From positions 703,826-767,825 of the forward strand of contig OX243825.1 in the NCBI GenBank assembly GCA_945859605.1: a DNA stretch of 64,000 bases, in the 5' to 3' direction. This stretch comes from Lumbricus rubellus (Eukaryota; Annelida; Clitellata; Crassiclitellata; Lumbricidae). The translations under genes were made by a program, and so were the position numbers. Below the pieces are notes generated by a model that worked only from the letters and a program-made list of their open reading frames with translations, had not been told where the DNA came from and searched no databases. Shown piece after piece: positions 54,715-64,000 of this stretch; the stretch's first letter is position 1, and each line of letters opens with the position of its first letter.

Positions 54715-56330
54715 AAGAAGTAAGGAACATTCAAAACATGGAACATAGGAACAAGGAGAGTGCAGGAACATAGCAGGGAACATCACTTGGAACATACTAG
54801 TGGTGATGAGGATCAGGTAACATTGCAGGGAACATGGAACATCACACGGAACACATAGGAACATAGGCCTAATATAAGAACGTGGAACGTAAAGAACATG
54901 AAACATCACAGATAACAATGTTCAGAAAATATAGGAATATAGGACGAGGAACACGGAACATGCATGCATTCCGGAACACGCCACAAGGACTGTAGAACGT
55001 AAGGAACATGGAACATCAGAGGAAACATCGAAAACATTCAGGAACGTGGAACATAAGAGGAAACATCAAAAACATTCAGGAACATGGAACATAAGAGGAA
55101 ACATTAAGGAACATGGAACACGGAAAGTGCAACCGGAATTGGATCACAAGGAACATGGACCATCAGGTGACATACGGAACATGGAACATCATGCAGGGGA
55201 AATTAGAATCAGTGAAGAACAAGGAAAGGGGGACGCAAAGAACAGGGAGCATCAGAGAGCATAAGGAACATGAAACATCACATGGGACACCAGATACATC
55301 AGAAAAAAAGACGCGGAACAAGCAACAAGGACTGTGGAACATAAGCAATATACCACAAGGAACATGGAACATAAACAACCTGGAACATCACGGGAAACAT
55401 TAGAGAACACGGAATGTGGAACACGCAGCATGGTCCGTGGAACGTAATGAACATGGAACATAAAAGGGAAGATCAGAACCACTAAGAAAAATGTAACACG
55501 GAATGTGGAACAAGGAATGTGGAACACAAGGAACAGGTGAACATCAGGGAACGTTCGCTGGGGAACAGAACACGGAATGTGGAACACGCAACAAGGTCCG
55601 TGGAACGCAAGGAAGAAGGAACATAAGAGGGAACACAAGAAACGTTAAGGAACATGGAACCAGAAATATGCAACAAAGAATAAGGAACACAAGAAACACA
55701 AGATAACATAAGAAACAAGGAACATCGTAGGAACTTCAGAGGCAATAAAAAATATGGAACGCGGAACACGCAACAAAAACTGTGGAGCTTAATGAACATG
55801 GAACACCAGAGGGAACATCAGAAACATTAAGGAACAAGGAACGCAAAACACACAACAAGGGCCGTGGAACAAAAGGAACATGAATCATCAGGATAAACAT
55901 AAGAAATATTACCGGTAAGCAACATGGAACGCGGAATATGTAACAACGACTGTGGAACATAAGAAACAGGGAACACCAAGGAACACCAGGAACATGGAAC
56001 ATCACATTCAACACCAGCGACATAAGAAAACAAAGGACGCGAAACAAACAACAAGGACTGTGGAACATAAGGAATATAAACAATTAAGGAGCATGGAACA
56101 TAAGGAACCTGGAATTTCACAGGGAACAAGGAACACGGAACATCAATTAACAGTGAACAGAGGGCACATCACAGAGAACAAGGGAGCACGGAACATCGAT
56201 ATGAACATCAGGGTCAGAGGACATAGAAAACATTGGAACACAGGGAACACAATAACATCACATGGAACAGAGAACACGGAACACAGGAGAAAAGGAAACA
56301 AAAAGCAGATGGAACAGAACATAGCAAAGA
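54715..56330. repeat. GGAACAT-rich irregular array
   Basis: More than 80 copies of GGAACAT or GGAACA(C/A) with variable 5-25 base spacers such as AAGGAACATGGAACATAA and CAACAAGGACTGTGGAAC, in families of larger units of about 120 bp. On the minus strand this gives Met-Phe-His-Val-Pro-type frames that are not genes. Confidence 0.85.
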
Positions 56331-56629
56331 TAATTTGTGTCGCCCTCCTCCTTCGTCCAGACATGAGACTGGCACTAAGGAACGGACATGGAGTGAAGGA
56401 GTATAAGTATATATGCCATACGATATCATGAAATTCCATTAGGCTTATGGGCGAGGTCCATCAACTGTTGCATGCTACGCCATCTAGCGACTTGAGCCAC
56501 AAATTTCAGCCAAGTGCGCACACCATCCCTTCTTACACCATGGTTATGAGTTCTGACTTCTGAAGTTCAGATTGTGAATACATCTATTAAATATTAAATC
56601 GAGCTCGCTTCAGGTCTAGTTTATAAACA

Positions 56630-56902
56630 ATGTCGCAGTCCTTGAAGCGAAAACGAACTGCGACCGCATTTAAAAGTGAATGGTTGAACGAGGTCGTTGA
56701 AACAGAGTCAACACAATCGCATAGTAAGTCGCAATTGACACTTGGTGAATTTTTTTCTTTTGAGGAGGACGTTGGTGTCGTTTGTTTGGTGTGCCGTGAC
56801 GCAAGAACTGCAGGAGAGTTTACGACTGGAAGAATGTGGGAGACGTCATGGAAGCTTGACTTCTTAAAACGCCACATTTCTAGCAAGATGCACATAATCT
56901 AG
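56630..56902 (+). pseudogene. BED-type zinc-finger N-terminal fragment of a hAT-like protein
   Basis: 90 codons: a basic start (SLKRKRTATAFKSEWLNEV), an acidic stretch, then VVCLVCRDART, GRMWETSWKLDFLKRHISS and KMH. The C-x2-C...H-x5-H layout with LKRH matches the N-terminal zinc finger of hAT-derived proteins. The frame ends two residues after the last His, and no catalytic part follows. Probably an internally deleted transposon or captured exon. Confidence 0.5.
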
Positions 56903-57684
56903 CATTCAAAATGCTACATCCATCCCTCAACCGAGTACGAGGGGATTTATTCATAATGTACTAATAGACATTAGGTCTCTGAAAGATACTAGTTTTAATA
57001 AGCAAAGTAGTCTTTTTTACATGTAAAATTTATTAAATCGTCAAATGCGACACAAGAAGTTAGTTGTACTTGTAGTGTACTTAGTTACTTAGTATAACTA
57101 TGAGTCTATGACTACTAGGCCTAGTCGGTTGAAGACACTGCAAATAAGAAACAATTATCTGCCAACTTCTCAGTCACTCACCATTCACCAATACACATGT
57201 GCACAAAATGTAACTTTCTTTATAAATTGCTGCACAAGATAAATTTTATGCGCACACAGACTAGAAAAAAATAGAGGGAACATTTCCCATCAAGCGTAAA
57301 ACCTGCAAACTGAAGTCTCGCCTATAAAGTCTTATTGATGTTTAACGACGCTTCCATAACAAAGACGATTAGTGTCGCCCTTCTCCTTTATCCAGGCTTG
57401 GGACTGGCACTGGCAGAGTGCAACAATTAGTGGCGGAGATAATAAAGTTTCGCCTCAGAAATCTAAATCTTGTGCACCGACTTCTCTATCTACATAGGCA
57501 CACAATCGGTAGTATAGTGATCGCATGATGACCAAAGCCACATCCTGGCATTTGCAGCATCATCCAATGCAGCTGCAGCAATTTATATAGCGCTTTCATT
57601 GTATGCGAAGGCATAACCCGATGGCGCGCCAAACTCAATCCTTCATCAGGTCAACGAACAGTAAGTCGGGCAACTGATATAGAA

Positions 57685-57760
57685 ACAGTGATAGTCACTC
57701 TGTCACTCTATGTATCGCTGTGTCTGTCTGCTTGTCTGCCTGCCTCCTTTCGTCTCTCAT
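57685..57760. repeat. CTGTCTGTCTGC-type microsatellite
   Basis: Short interrupted CTGT/CTGC tetramers. Confidence 0.7.
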
Positions 57761-57949
57761 CAACTCGTATAATTATGGCTGTCTGCCATATATATAAGCA
57801 GCATGCACTGCAGCTGCTGCTGCAGGTGAACTCAGCGGAAGTTGAGAGAAAACAGGAAGTGACGTCAGAGCTCTGATGACGTCGACGCTATTTACGACGA
57901 CGACGACGCATGCAGCAGGCAGATGGCAGCACTAGTCGCGAAGATGGAT

Positions 57950-58000
57950 GACAACGATGATGACGACGATGACGATGATGACGATGATGACGATGATGGC
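57950..58000. repeat. (GAT/GAC)n microsatellite
   Basis: GATGACGACGATGACGATGA-type triplets. Confidence 0.9.
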
Positions 58001-58184
58001 AAAAACTACAGACGCATCTCTCTAATATATATTTCTCTGCCTGTGATGTGCTTGGCTGATTGTCTCTGGCCCTCTATAGTTGTCTGTCTGTCTGTGTGTG
58101 TCTGTCTGTCTAACGGTTTCGTACCTCCTCAACCATCATTATCAATCAACCAAATAATTATAACCACCCACTTGCAGGATGCTG

Positions 58185-58206
58185 CTGCTGCTGCTGATGG
58201 TGGTGG

Positions 58207-58271
<65 letters not shown>

Positions 58272-58273
58272 CT

Positions 58274-58338
<65 letters not shown>

Positions 58339-58415
58339 GGTGGTGGTGGTGGCGGCGGCGGCGACGGCGGTGGTGGTGGCGGTGGTGATGATGATGATGA
58401 TGACGACGATGTGAC

Positions 58416-58476
<61 letters not shown>

Positions 58477-58490
58477 GTGATGATGATCTA
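58185..58490. repeat. (GAT)n / (GGT)n compound microsatellite
   Basis: CTG, GGT and long GAT runs with GGC interruptions. Asp, Met and Ser/His homopolymer frames are artefacts. Confidence 0.97.
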
Positions 58491-58633
58491 CAAAAGGTGC
58501 ATATTTGAACTACTTTGCGCTTTGCGTGTCCCATATTTGACGACCTGACTCCGTTTTATATATATATATATATTATATTATATATATATGTATATATATA
58601 GACTATATATATATATATATCTGTGTTCCACAG

Positions 58634-58690
58634 GGCAGAATACAAGACTCCGGGCAATGCACGGATCGATTTCAAATGCAACTACACAAC
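58634..58690 (+). CDS. Candidate 57-bp internal exon
   Basis: The acceptor TGTGTTCCACAG and the consensus donor AAC|GTGAGT bracket a short, non-repetitive block open in all three frames; one frame reads AEYKTPGNARIDFKCNYTT. It sits between a microsatellite and a foldback element, where unique sequence stands out. No family is recognised. Confidence 0.28.
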
Positions 58691-58791
58691 GTGAGTATAC
58701 AAAATTATTATTATGCTGCAATGATATTTAGTTGATGAAGCCAGGACGTCAAGATATCCCATCTATATACTTACTCACTCATTGGAGAAAC

Positions 58792-59762
58792 CGTATGCGG
58801 ACGTTTCGTCTACGGACGATTCGTCATGGACGGTTCGTCATGGACGATTCGTCAGGTGGACGATTCGTCAGTGGACGATTCGTCCGAGGACGTTTCGTCC
58901 AACGGACGATTCGTCAAGCGGACGATTCGTCTATGGACGATTCGTCCCAGGACGTTTCGTGCAACGGACGATTCGTCAAGCGGACGATTCGTCTATGGAC
59001 GATTCGTCCGAGGACGTTTCGTCCAACGGACGATTCGTCAAGCGGACGATTCGTCTATGGACGATTCGTCAGTGGACGATTCGTCACACGGACGATTCGT
59101 CAAGCGGACGATTCGTCTATGGACGATTCGTCTATGGACGATTCGTCAGTGGACGATTCGTCCACCCGTGGTGGACTATAGGTGGGAGGGTAAGATTTAA
59201 AGCTTAAACAACAGCCATTAAGACTAAATCTCTTACTTAACTCTTGTCAAAACAGGTCTCCCTCCTAACGTGTGTTACATAGATCATCGATAGGCACACC
59301 CCTTTCGTGACAGTGGTAGGCTATCCGTGTGCTACCATTCGAACAAAGAGTCAATATCACGTCTATTTAAGCAGCAATAATTATTTTCATCGTTCAATCT
59401 TTTAGTTGAGTGACAGCTCTTTTTTATACCTAAAAAAGTATAATCAATCCGACTTACATGTAAACAGAATTATTTTCAGTCAGTGCGTACCAGCACATAT
59501 AGTCCACCACGGGTGGACGAATCGTCCACTGACGAATCGTCCATAGACGAATCGTCCATAGACGAATCGTCCGCTTGACGAATCGTCCGTGTGACGTATC
59601 GTCCACTGACGAATCGTCCATAGACGAATCGTCCGCTTGACGAATCGTCCGTTGGACGAAACGTCCTCGGACGAATCGTCCACTGACGAATCGTCCACCT
59701 GACGAATCGTCCATGACGAACCGTCCATGACGAATCGTCCGTAGACGAAACGTCCGCAAACC
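58792..59762. mobile_element. Foldback element 2, mirrored TTCGTC arrays
   Basis: 971 bp flanked by a perfect 8-bp direct repeat GGAGAAAC (58784-58791 and 59763-59770). Terminal inverted repeats (about 58792-59180 and 59499-59762) are arrays of GGACGnTTCGTC units with linkers TAC, AT, AGGT, AGT, CGA, CAAC, AAGC, TAT. The first seven units match in order from both ends, and the innermost units and the CCACCCGTGGTGGACTATA boundary also match. The left arm carries an internal extra block. Ends CGTATGCGGACG and GGTTTGCGGACG resemble element 1. The core (59181-59498) is noncoding. Confidence 0.88.
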
Positions 59763-59770
59763 GGAGAAAC

Positions 59771-60497
59771 GTTCATTGGCTCGACTTAATGTCAACCGTG
59801 TGGACAAGAATCCAAATTTCTCCACCTTCGCCTTCTCCCCATCCCTCCCCGCCCCATCCTATAACCCGCTCGGCTATGATGACCGTGCAGTGTCGGAGGA
59901 AAGGCGAGACGGTGAGGGAGAGGATTGGACCAAGAGAAGTATACATAAATGAAACGAAGAGATTTTAAAGAACTATATAGAGATTATAAAATTAAAAGAA
60001 ATACATGTATAGGAAGAGAAGCGAATATAAGGAACTGTTATACAATAGAGAATAAACCGATTGATTGTACAGAAGGAATTTTAAGAATTACAGATAGGAG
60101 AGAAAACGGAGAGATTATAATATGCACGCAGAGAATATTATGAAGAATATTATAGTCACTAGATATACAGTCACTAGTCGATAACAACAGTGTATATAGA
60201 AGCTGGATTGTCATCAGGGCAAAATATGCACACATGCATTGCGATAGTATTACATGTAGGCTATGTTGGAGAGTGTTGGACGTAATGAGTTCGAGGCATA
60301 CAGTCATGCTCTACAGATGTTGTATCGTTATAATGTCGAATCATATCGTCCGTTGCAATATACAATACATCGTCTATACTCTAACGTCTAAGTGTTGTTT
60401 TAATCCCATCACGTGACACGCAGCACATGACAGATGGTCTTCAGCAGCAGCAGCAACCTGCAGCAGCGCCTGCCTTCCCTTCCTCCACATCCCACAT

Positions 60498-60541
<44 letters not shown>

Positions 60542-63060
60542 GAAGCATCCTTGCAATGTACAGCAGCATTATGGTCACACTTGGTTCACGCGTTGGATTA
60601 ATATCCTAAACGACCTCGCATCGACCATTAGAGCTGGCGATGGGCTGTTGCACCAGACGGTCCTCCGACCGGCAGCCGATCGAGGCAGGCAGGCAAGGCG
60701 AGGGGGCGGACGGACGGGCAGGCGGGCGAGCGGTGCGCCCTGGTCTGCCTGGATGGATCGGGAGGCTGGCAGCGTTGGCGTTGGCGCTTGGGGAATCGCT
60801 ACACCTTCGTCGACGCCCCCGATGCAATTTGACGATAATCAAGGAGAAAAGATTGTTCCCTTAAGCTTTGCGCTGGAGAGGGTGTGCAGGAAAAGAAGGA
60901 TGAGGAGGAGAAGGAGGAGGAGGATTAGCAGGGTGGGAAAGAAGAAGAAGAAGAAGAAGAAGAAGAAGAAGAAGGAGGAGGAGGAGGAGGAGGAGGAGGA
61001 GGAGGTGAGGAAGGAGGGGAAAGAATTGGTCGCGTACGGTCGGTAGGGAAGAGAGTGAGGAGTCTTAGTAGAAGAGGAGTAGGAGAAGAAGGACAAGTGT
61101 CATGGGAAGAGAAATTTGAGAACTAGTAAGAGAAAAGAAGGAGCGTGATGAGGGAAAGTGTGAAAAGGAGGAGTGCGACAGGAGGTGTGAAGAAGAATGT
61201 GAGAAAGAGGAGGAGGACGAGGAGGAGGAGGAGGAGAACGAGGAGGAAGGAAAGACGATTAGGAGAACGAGGAGGGGAGGAGGCGGAAGACTAGGAGGAG
61301 GCGGAAGAGGAGGAGAATTGTGGTGCAGAAATTATAGCTGGAAAGTGGAATTGCCGTCTGAGCAATCATGTTCACATGCACCTCTCACAAAATACAATTA
61401 CAGGTACATAATAATAAAAGAACTTCGTTCGATGAGTTGATCTTCGCACTGTGTAAAGACAGATAAAAGAACACAACAGAAACAATTCAGCAACAATGGT
61501 AATGCAATATTGACAATACAACATACTTAACCCCATCATCGTCGACAGCAAAACCAATCCGAGAAATTTATATTACAATTATTAAGCTCTATCGATAAAT
61601 TCTTCGTCTTTTCATAGTTTTAATTTAGTTCTGTAACCATTCATCAGGTGCAAAAATGTCATGTTTCGTCAGTGACGTTCATTGTGAGTGGCAATAACAA
61701 AAGATCGGGTTAAATTCATGCTTTCAATATGCTATTAATTTTGTCTGACCTGCTGACAGTTCCAGACTTAAATATGTCCACCACTTGGTTTGTGCACTAC
61801 CAGAAAAATTTATCCAGTTTTCAATTTTCAAATCTATATTTCTTGCTATGATTCTGTATTTAAAATTTTTAGTTGCAGTTTAAAAAGTATGTTTCCGTTT
61901 TAGATTCGCTTAGGCCTACGTGAAATGGAACTCTTAATTTACGATAAAATTTCTTTAAGCTTTTAAACTTTTTTAATCACAATGAATCAGCGTATTATTT
62001 CCCTGCGATATGGTTTATTATTCTTGCAAATGTTACCGATTTCCTTTATCACCTTCCCTCATCTCACATTTCTTCATCTTCACTTCTCCGATCTTCGTTC
62101 CACTATATATCTTCATCGTCGTCGTCGGCTCAATTATCTTCCCCCGTTTTCAATCTTCCCACCTAACGAAAGCCCCTCTGTCTGAATCAATTACCGATCG
62201 GGTCCCAGACGCGGCCGTCCTACCTCTCCTCCCTCTCTCTACAGCCGGGGGTTGGTCCTTTCCCGGCGATCGCTTACCCCAGCCGGTCGACCATCCGACC
62301 ATCCAGCCCCGTCTCAACCGTCCATCGCCAGAGTCCAACTGCAATTTGCGTCGCAATATTTCAATTAGTCGTCGACGATATCAAAACGCCCGAAACACAT
62401 TAGCAGCGACAGGAGAAAGAGAGAACCTGTTCGTATACATCGAAGGATGCTGCTGCTGCTGCTGCTGATGCTGCTGATGCTGCTGATGCTGCTGCTGCTG
62501 ATGTTGCTGATGCTGTTGATGTTGCTGCTGATGCTGATGCTGCTGCTGCTGAGTGAAATAAATCTCCAGAAAATCCAACGATTTGGAGAATTATTTCTGC
62601 CACTTGTGAACCGATTGTTGTCGATCTCGAGATTAGTGATGTTCAGTTAAATCTGAGTATCGACGATTATTCTAAATATCCGGTCATCAGCGCTGCAGGC
62701 ACTTAGACCGTTTTGTGGACAGACACACACGTCGGCGTTGAAGGTTTAACCCCCTGCGTTGATACGGAGTGCATTGGAAATGAGACGCGTGTCTATTTGT
62801 GAAATGGAGAGCAGTTGTTATGGAGCGGTGTGTACATGTATGTTGTGCTGGAGGAAATTATTCTCATTGTTCTATATTTGTGAATGATAGTGCGTGTCTG
62901 TTTGTCTATCTTCTGTCTGTCTGTTTTTTGTCGGTCTGTCTGTCTGTCTGTTTGTCTGTCAGTTTGCGTATCATCTTACAAATCATCGATCGTAAAGGTA
63001 TACACGAGTTGAAGGCAAAACCACAACTAAAGCATCGATAGGCTACTCTTATGTAATATT
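59771..63060. other. Repeat-rich noncoding stretch
   Basis: CAG run (60498-60540), a CpG-rich block (60640-60830), GAA/GGA runs (60940-61010, 61200-61330), and a CTG/CTGATG run (62448-62560). At 62230-62360 a pyrimidine tract plus ACAG is followed by about 40 open codons, a weak exon candidate with no recognisable motif. No gene can be supported. Confidence 0.45.
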
Positions 63061-63061
63061 T

Positions 63062-63335
63062 AGGGCTGTTGAATTAATCGCGTTAACGCGTGCGATTAAC
63101 GCGTTAAAAAAATTTGCGATTAAAAATTTTAACGCATTAATTGTTCGCGTTAATTAAATCTAATTAAAATTGAATCAGAAGCAGAAAAACTCGTTTTAAA
63201 CGGCAGGTTCATAGGCCTACTTAAAACTAGTGATACATTCTTTGGCAAATATTCCAAAAAAGAATTAGAGTAGGCTATTATCGTAGCAATTCGTCGCTCA
63301 ATAAATTATCGCCTGCATGCGAACCAAAACAAGCG
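63062..63335 (+). mobile_element. Second copy of the hAT-like repeat, interrupted
   Basis: Begins AGGGCTGTTGAATTAATCGC with GTTAACGC palindromes. Bases 63205-63325 match 1690-1810. The match stops just before the TTAA at 63336, where the piggyBac-like element was inserted. Confidence 0.5.
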
Positions 63336-63339
63336 TTAA

Positions 63340-63998
63340 CACTTGAGTGCCCAAGGTATTTTTTGGTACACGAAGGCCCAAAGGGGGGGGGGTCCGCGCG
63401 GACCCCAGCGTTTTCATGTTAATTTCTTGAGAAGGGGTTAGAATATCGTAACAGAAGTTGATTCTATGTAATCCCAAATGAATTTGCAATCGATTGATGT
63501 ATCTTATAGCACAATAGCACCACCTGGTGCAAAGTTATAGTGTAAAAATCTCGTGATACACATTTTATGCTTGCTTGCGTTATTTACCGAAGGAAGCCTA
63601 TACGTCCGGCGCGGACCCCAGCGTGTTCATGTTAATATCTTGAGAAGGGTTTGGAATATCGTTTCAGAATTTAGTTATATGTACTCCCAAATGAATTTGC
63701 AATCGATTGATATATATTATATCACAATAGCACCACCTGGTATAAAATAATAGTTATTGATCAGTAACCATACACATGCATGACTAATAGCCGTATATCT
63801 TGGGGTATACCCTTAGTATATACTATGATTGTGGGGTACAGGGTAGGACAATACTCACTCAAAATATACCATTCTATGCCCAAATGGTTGGTCTAGGAAT
63901 ACCTAAAAGCATTTTTGCACATCCATAGCCTTTAAAAAGTTATCCGGGAAAAACAGGCCTGGGGTCCGGTCGGACCCCCCCCCTTGGGCACTCGAGGG
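63340..63998. mobile_element. piggyBac-like MITE with internal duplication
   Basis: TTAA (63336-63339) precedes CACTTGAGTGCCCAAGG. The other end reads, in reverse, CCCTCGAGTGCCCAAGG and is followed by TT at the window edge, consistent with TTAA on both sides. A 145-bp segment is present twice (63396-63540 and 63609-63753, period 213). GGTCCG..CGGACC palindromes lie near the ends. No frame. Confidence 0.7.
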
Positions 63999-64000
63999 TT

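Larger units (their letters stand above)
52704..57284 (+). mobile_element. Possible hAT-like relic bracketing other repeats
   Basis: The left end TTGTTCCCTCTA (52704-52715) and, in reverse, ATGTTCCCTCTA (57273-57284) are each followed inward by CACACA/GCGC-rich sequence. Inside are a BED-type zinc-finger fragment, a GGAACAT array and a nested foldback element with its own target duplication. I see no flanking duplication for the outer ends, so the boundaries are tentative. Confidence 0.4.

Noticed and set aside
54658..56439. Met-Phe-His-Val-Pro-type minus-strand frames and Asn-Met-Glu-His plus-strand frames
   Set aside because: Products of the GGAACAT array; no start, splice or domain evidence.
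58732..59207. Three overlapping Asp-Ser-Ser / Gly-Arg-Phe-Val frames
   Set aside because: Same cause: arms of foldback element 2 read in all three frames.

Overview
This is eukaryotic, metazoan DNA. It has spliced genes with GT-AG introns, long noncoding stretches, dense microsatellites, a tRNA-derived SINE, LINE fragments and several DNA transposon families. Secreted fibrinogen-domain lectin-like genes in tandem point to a marine invertebrate (lower deuterostome or lophotrochozoan); I cannot fix the phylum from sequence alone.

Left part, about 1-30 kb: four tandem paralogs on the minus strand (A 3860-6838, B 9361-13256, C 15754-20735, D 23277-26512). Each has five exons with the same intron phases (0,1,1,0) and encodes a 353-356 residue secreted protein: signal peptide, Cys-rich PAN/Apple-like domain, short linker exons, C-terminal fibrinogen-related domain (FReD). 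The duplication unit carries 5-prime and 3-prime flanks too. A+B and C+D are sister pairs over exons 2-5, but exon 1 is nearly uniform in all four. Bases 1-125 match the 5-prime flank module, so the cluster probably continues left of the window.

Middle, 31.5-34.6 kb: one long uninterrupted CDS on the plus strand for a 1029-residue polytopic membrane protein with a signal peptide, a cytosolic-looking Cys cluster, about nine membrane segments and an Asn/Asp repeat near the C terminus. I do not recognise the family.

Right part, 35-64 kb: mostly repeats. It holds a Helitron with a huge GGGGGA expansion, a mariner-type foldback element, SINE and LINE relics, short MITEs, two related foldback elements with mirrored 13-16 bp unit arrays and 8-bp target duplications, a hAT-like relic with a BED-type zinc-finger fragment and a GGAACAT array, and a piggyBac-like MITE at the right edge. 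A CpG-rich 5-prime exon candidate (42694-42798) with weak downstream exon candidates (48324-48476, 58634-58690) suggests that much of this part may be intron of one large plus-strand gene.

The most interesting signal is genome-wide in character: the octamer TAGGCCTA occurs at least 21 times (about one expected), and in paralogous sequence it sits exactly where the other copy has a plain TA. The mariner-type element here has ends TA-GGGTG...CACCC-TA, so TA-GG-CC-TA is what its excision footprint would look like.
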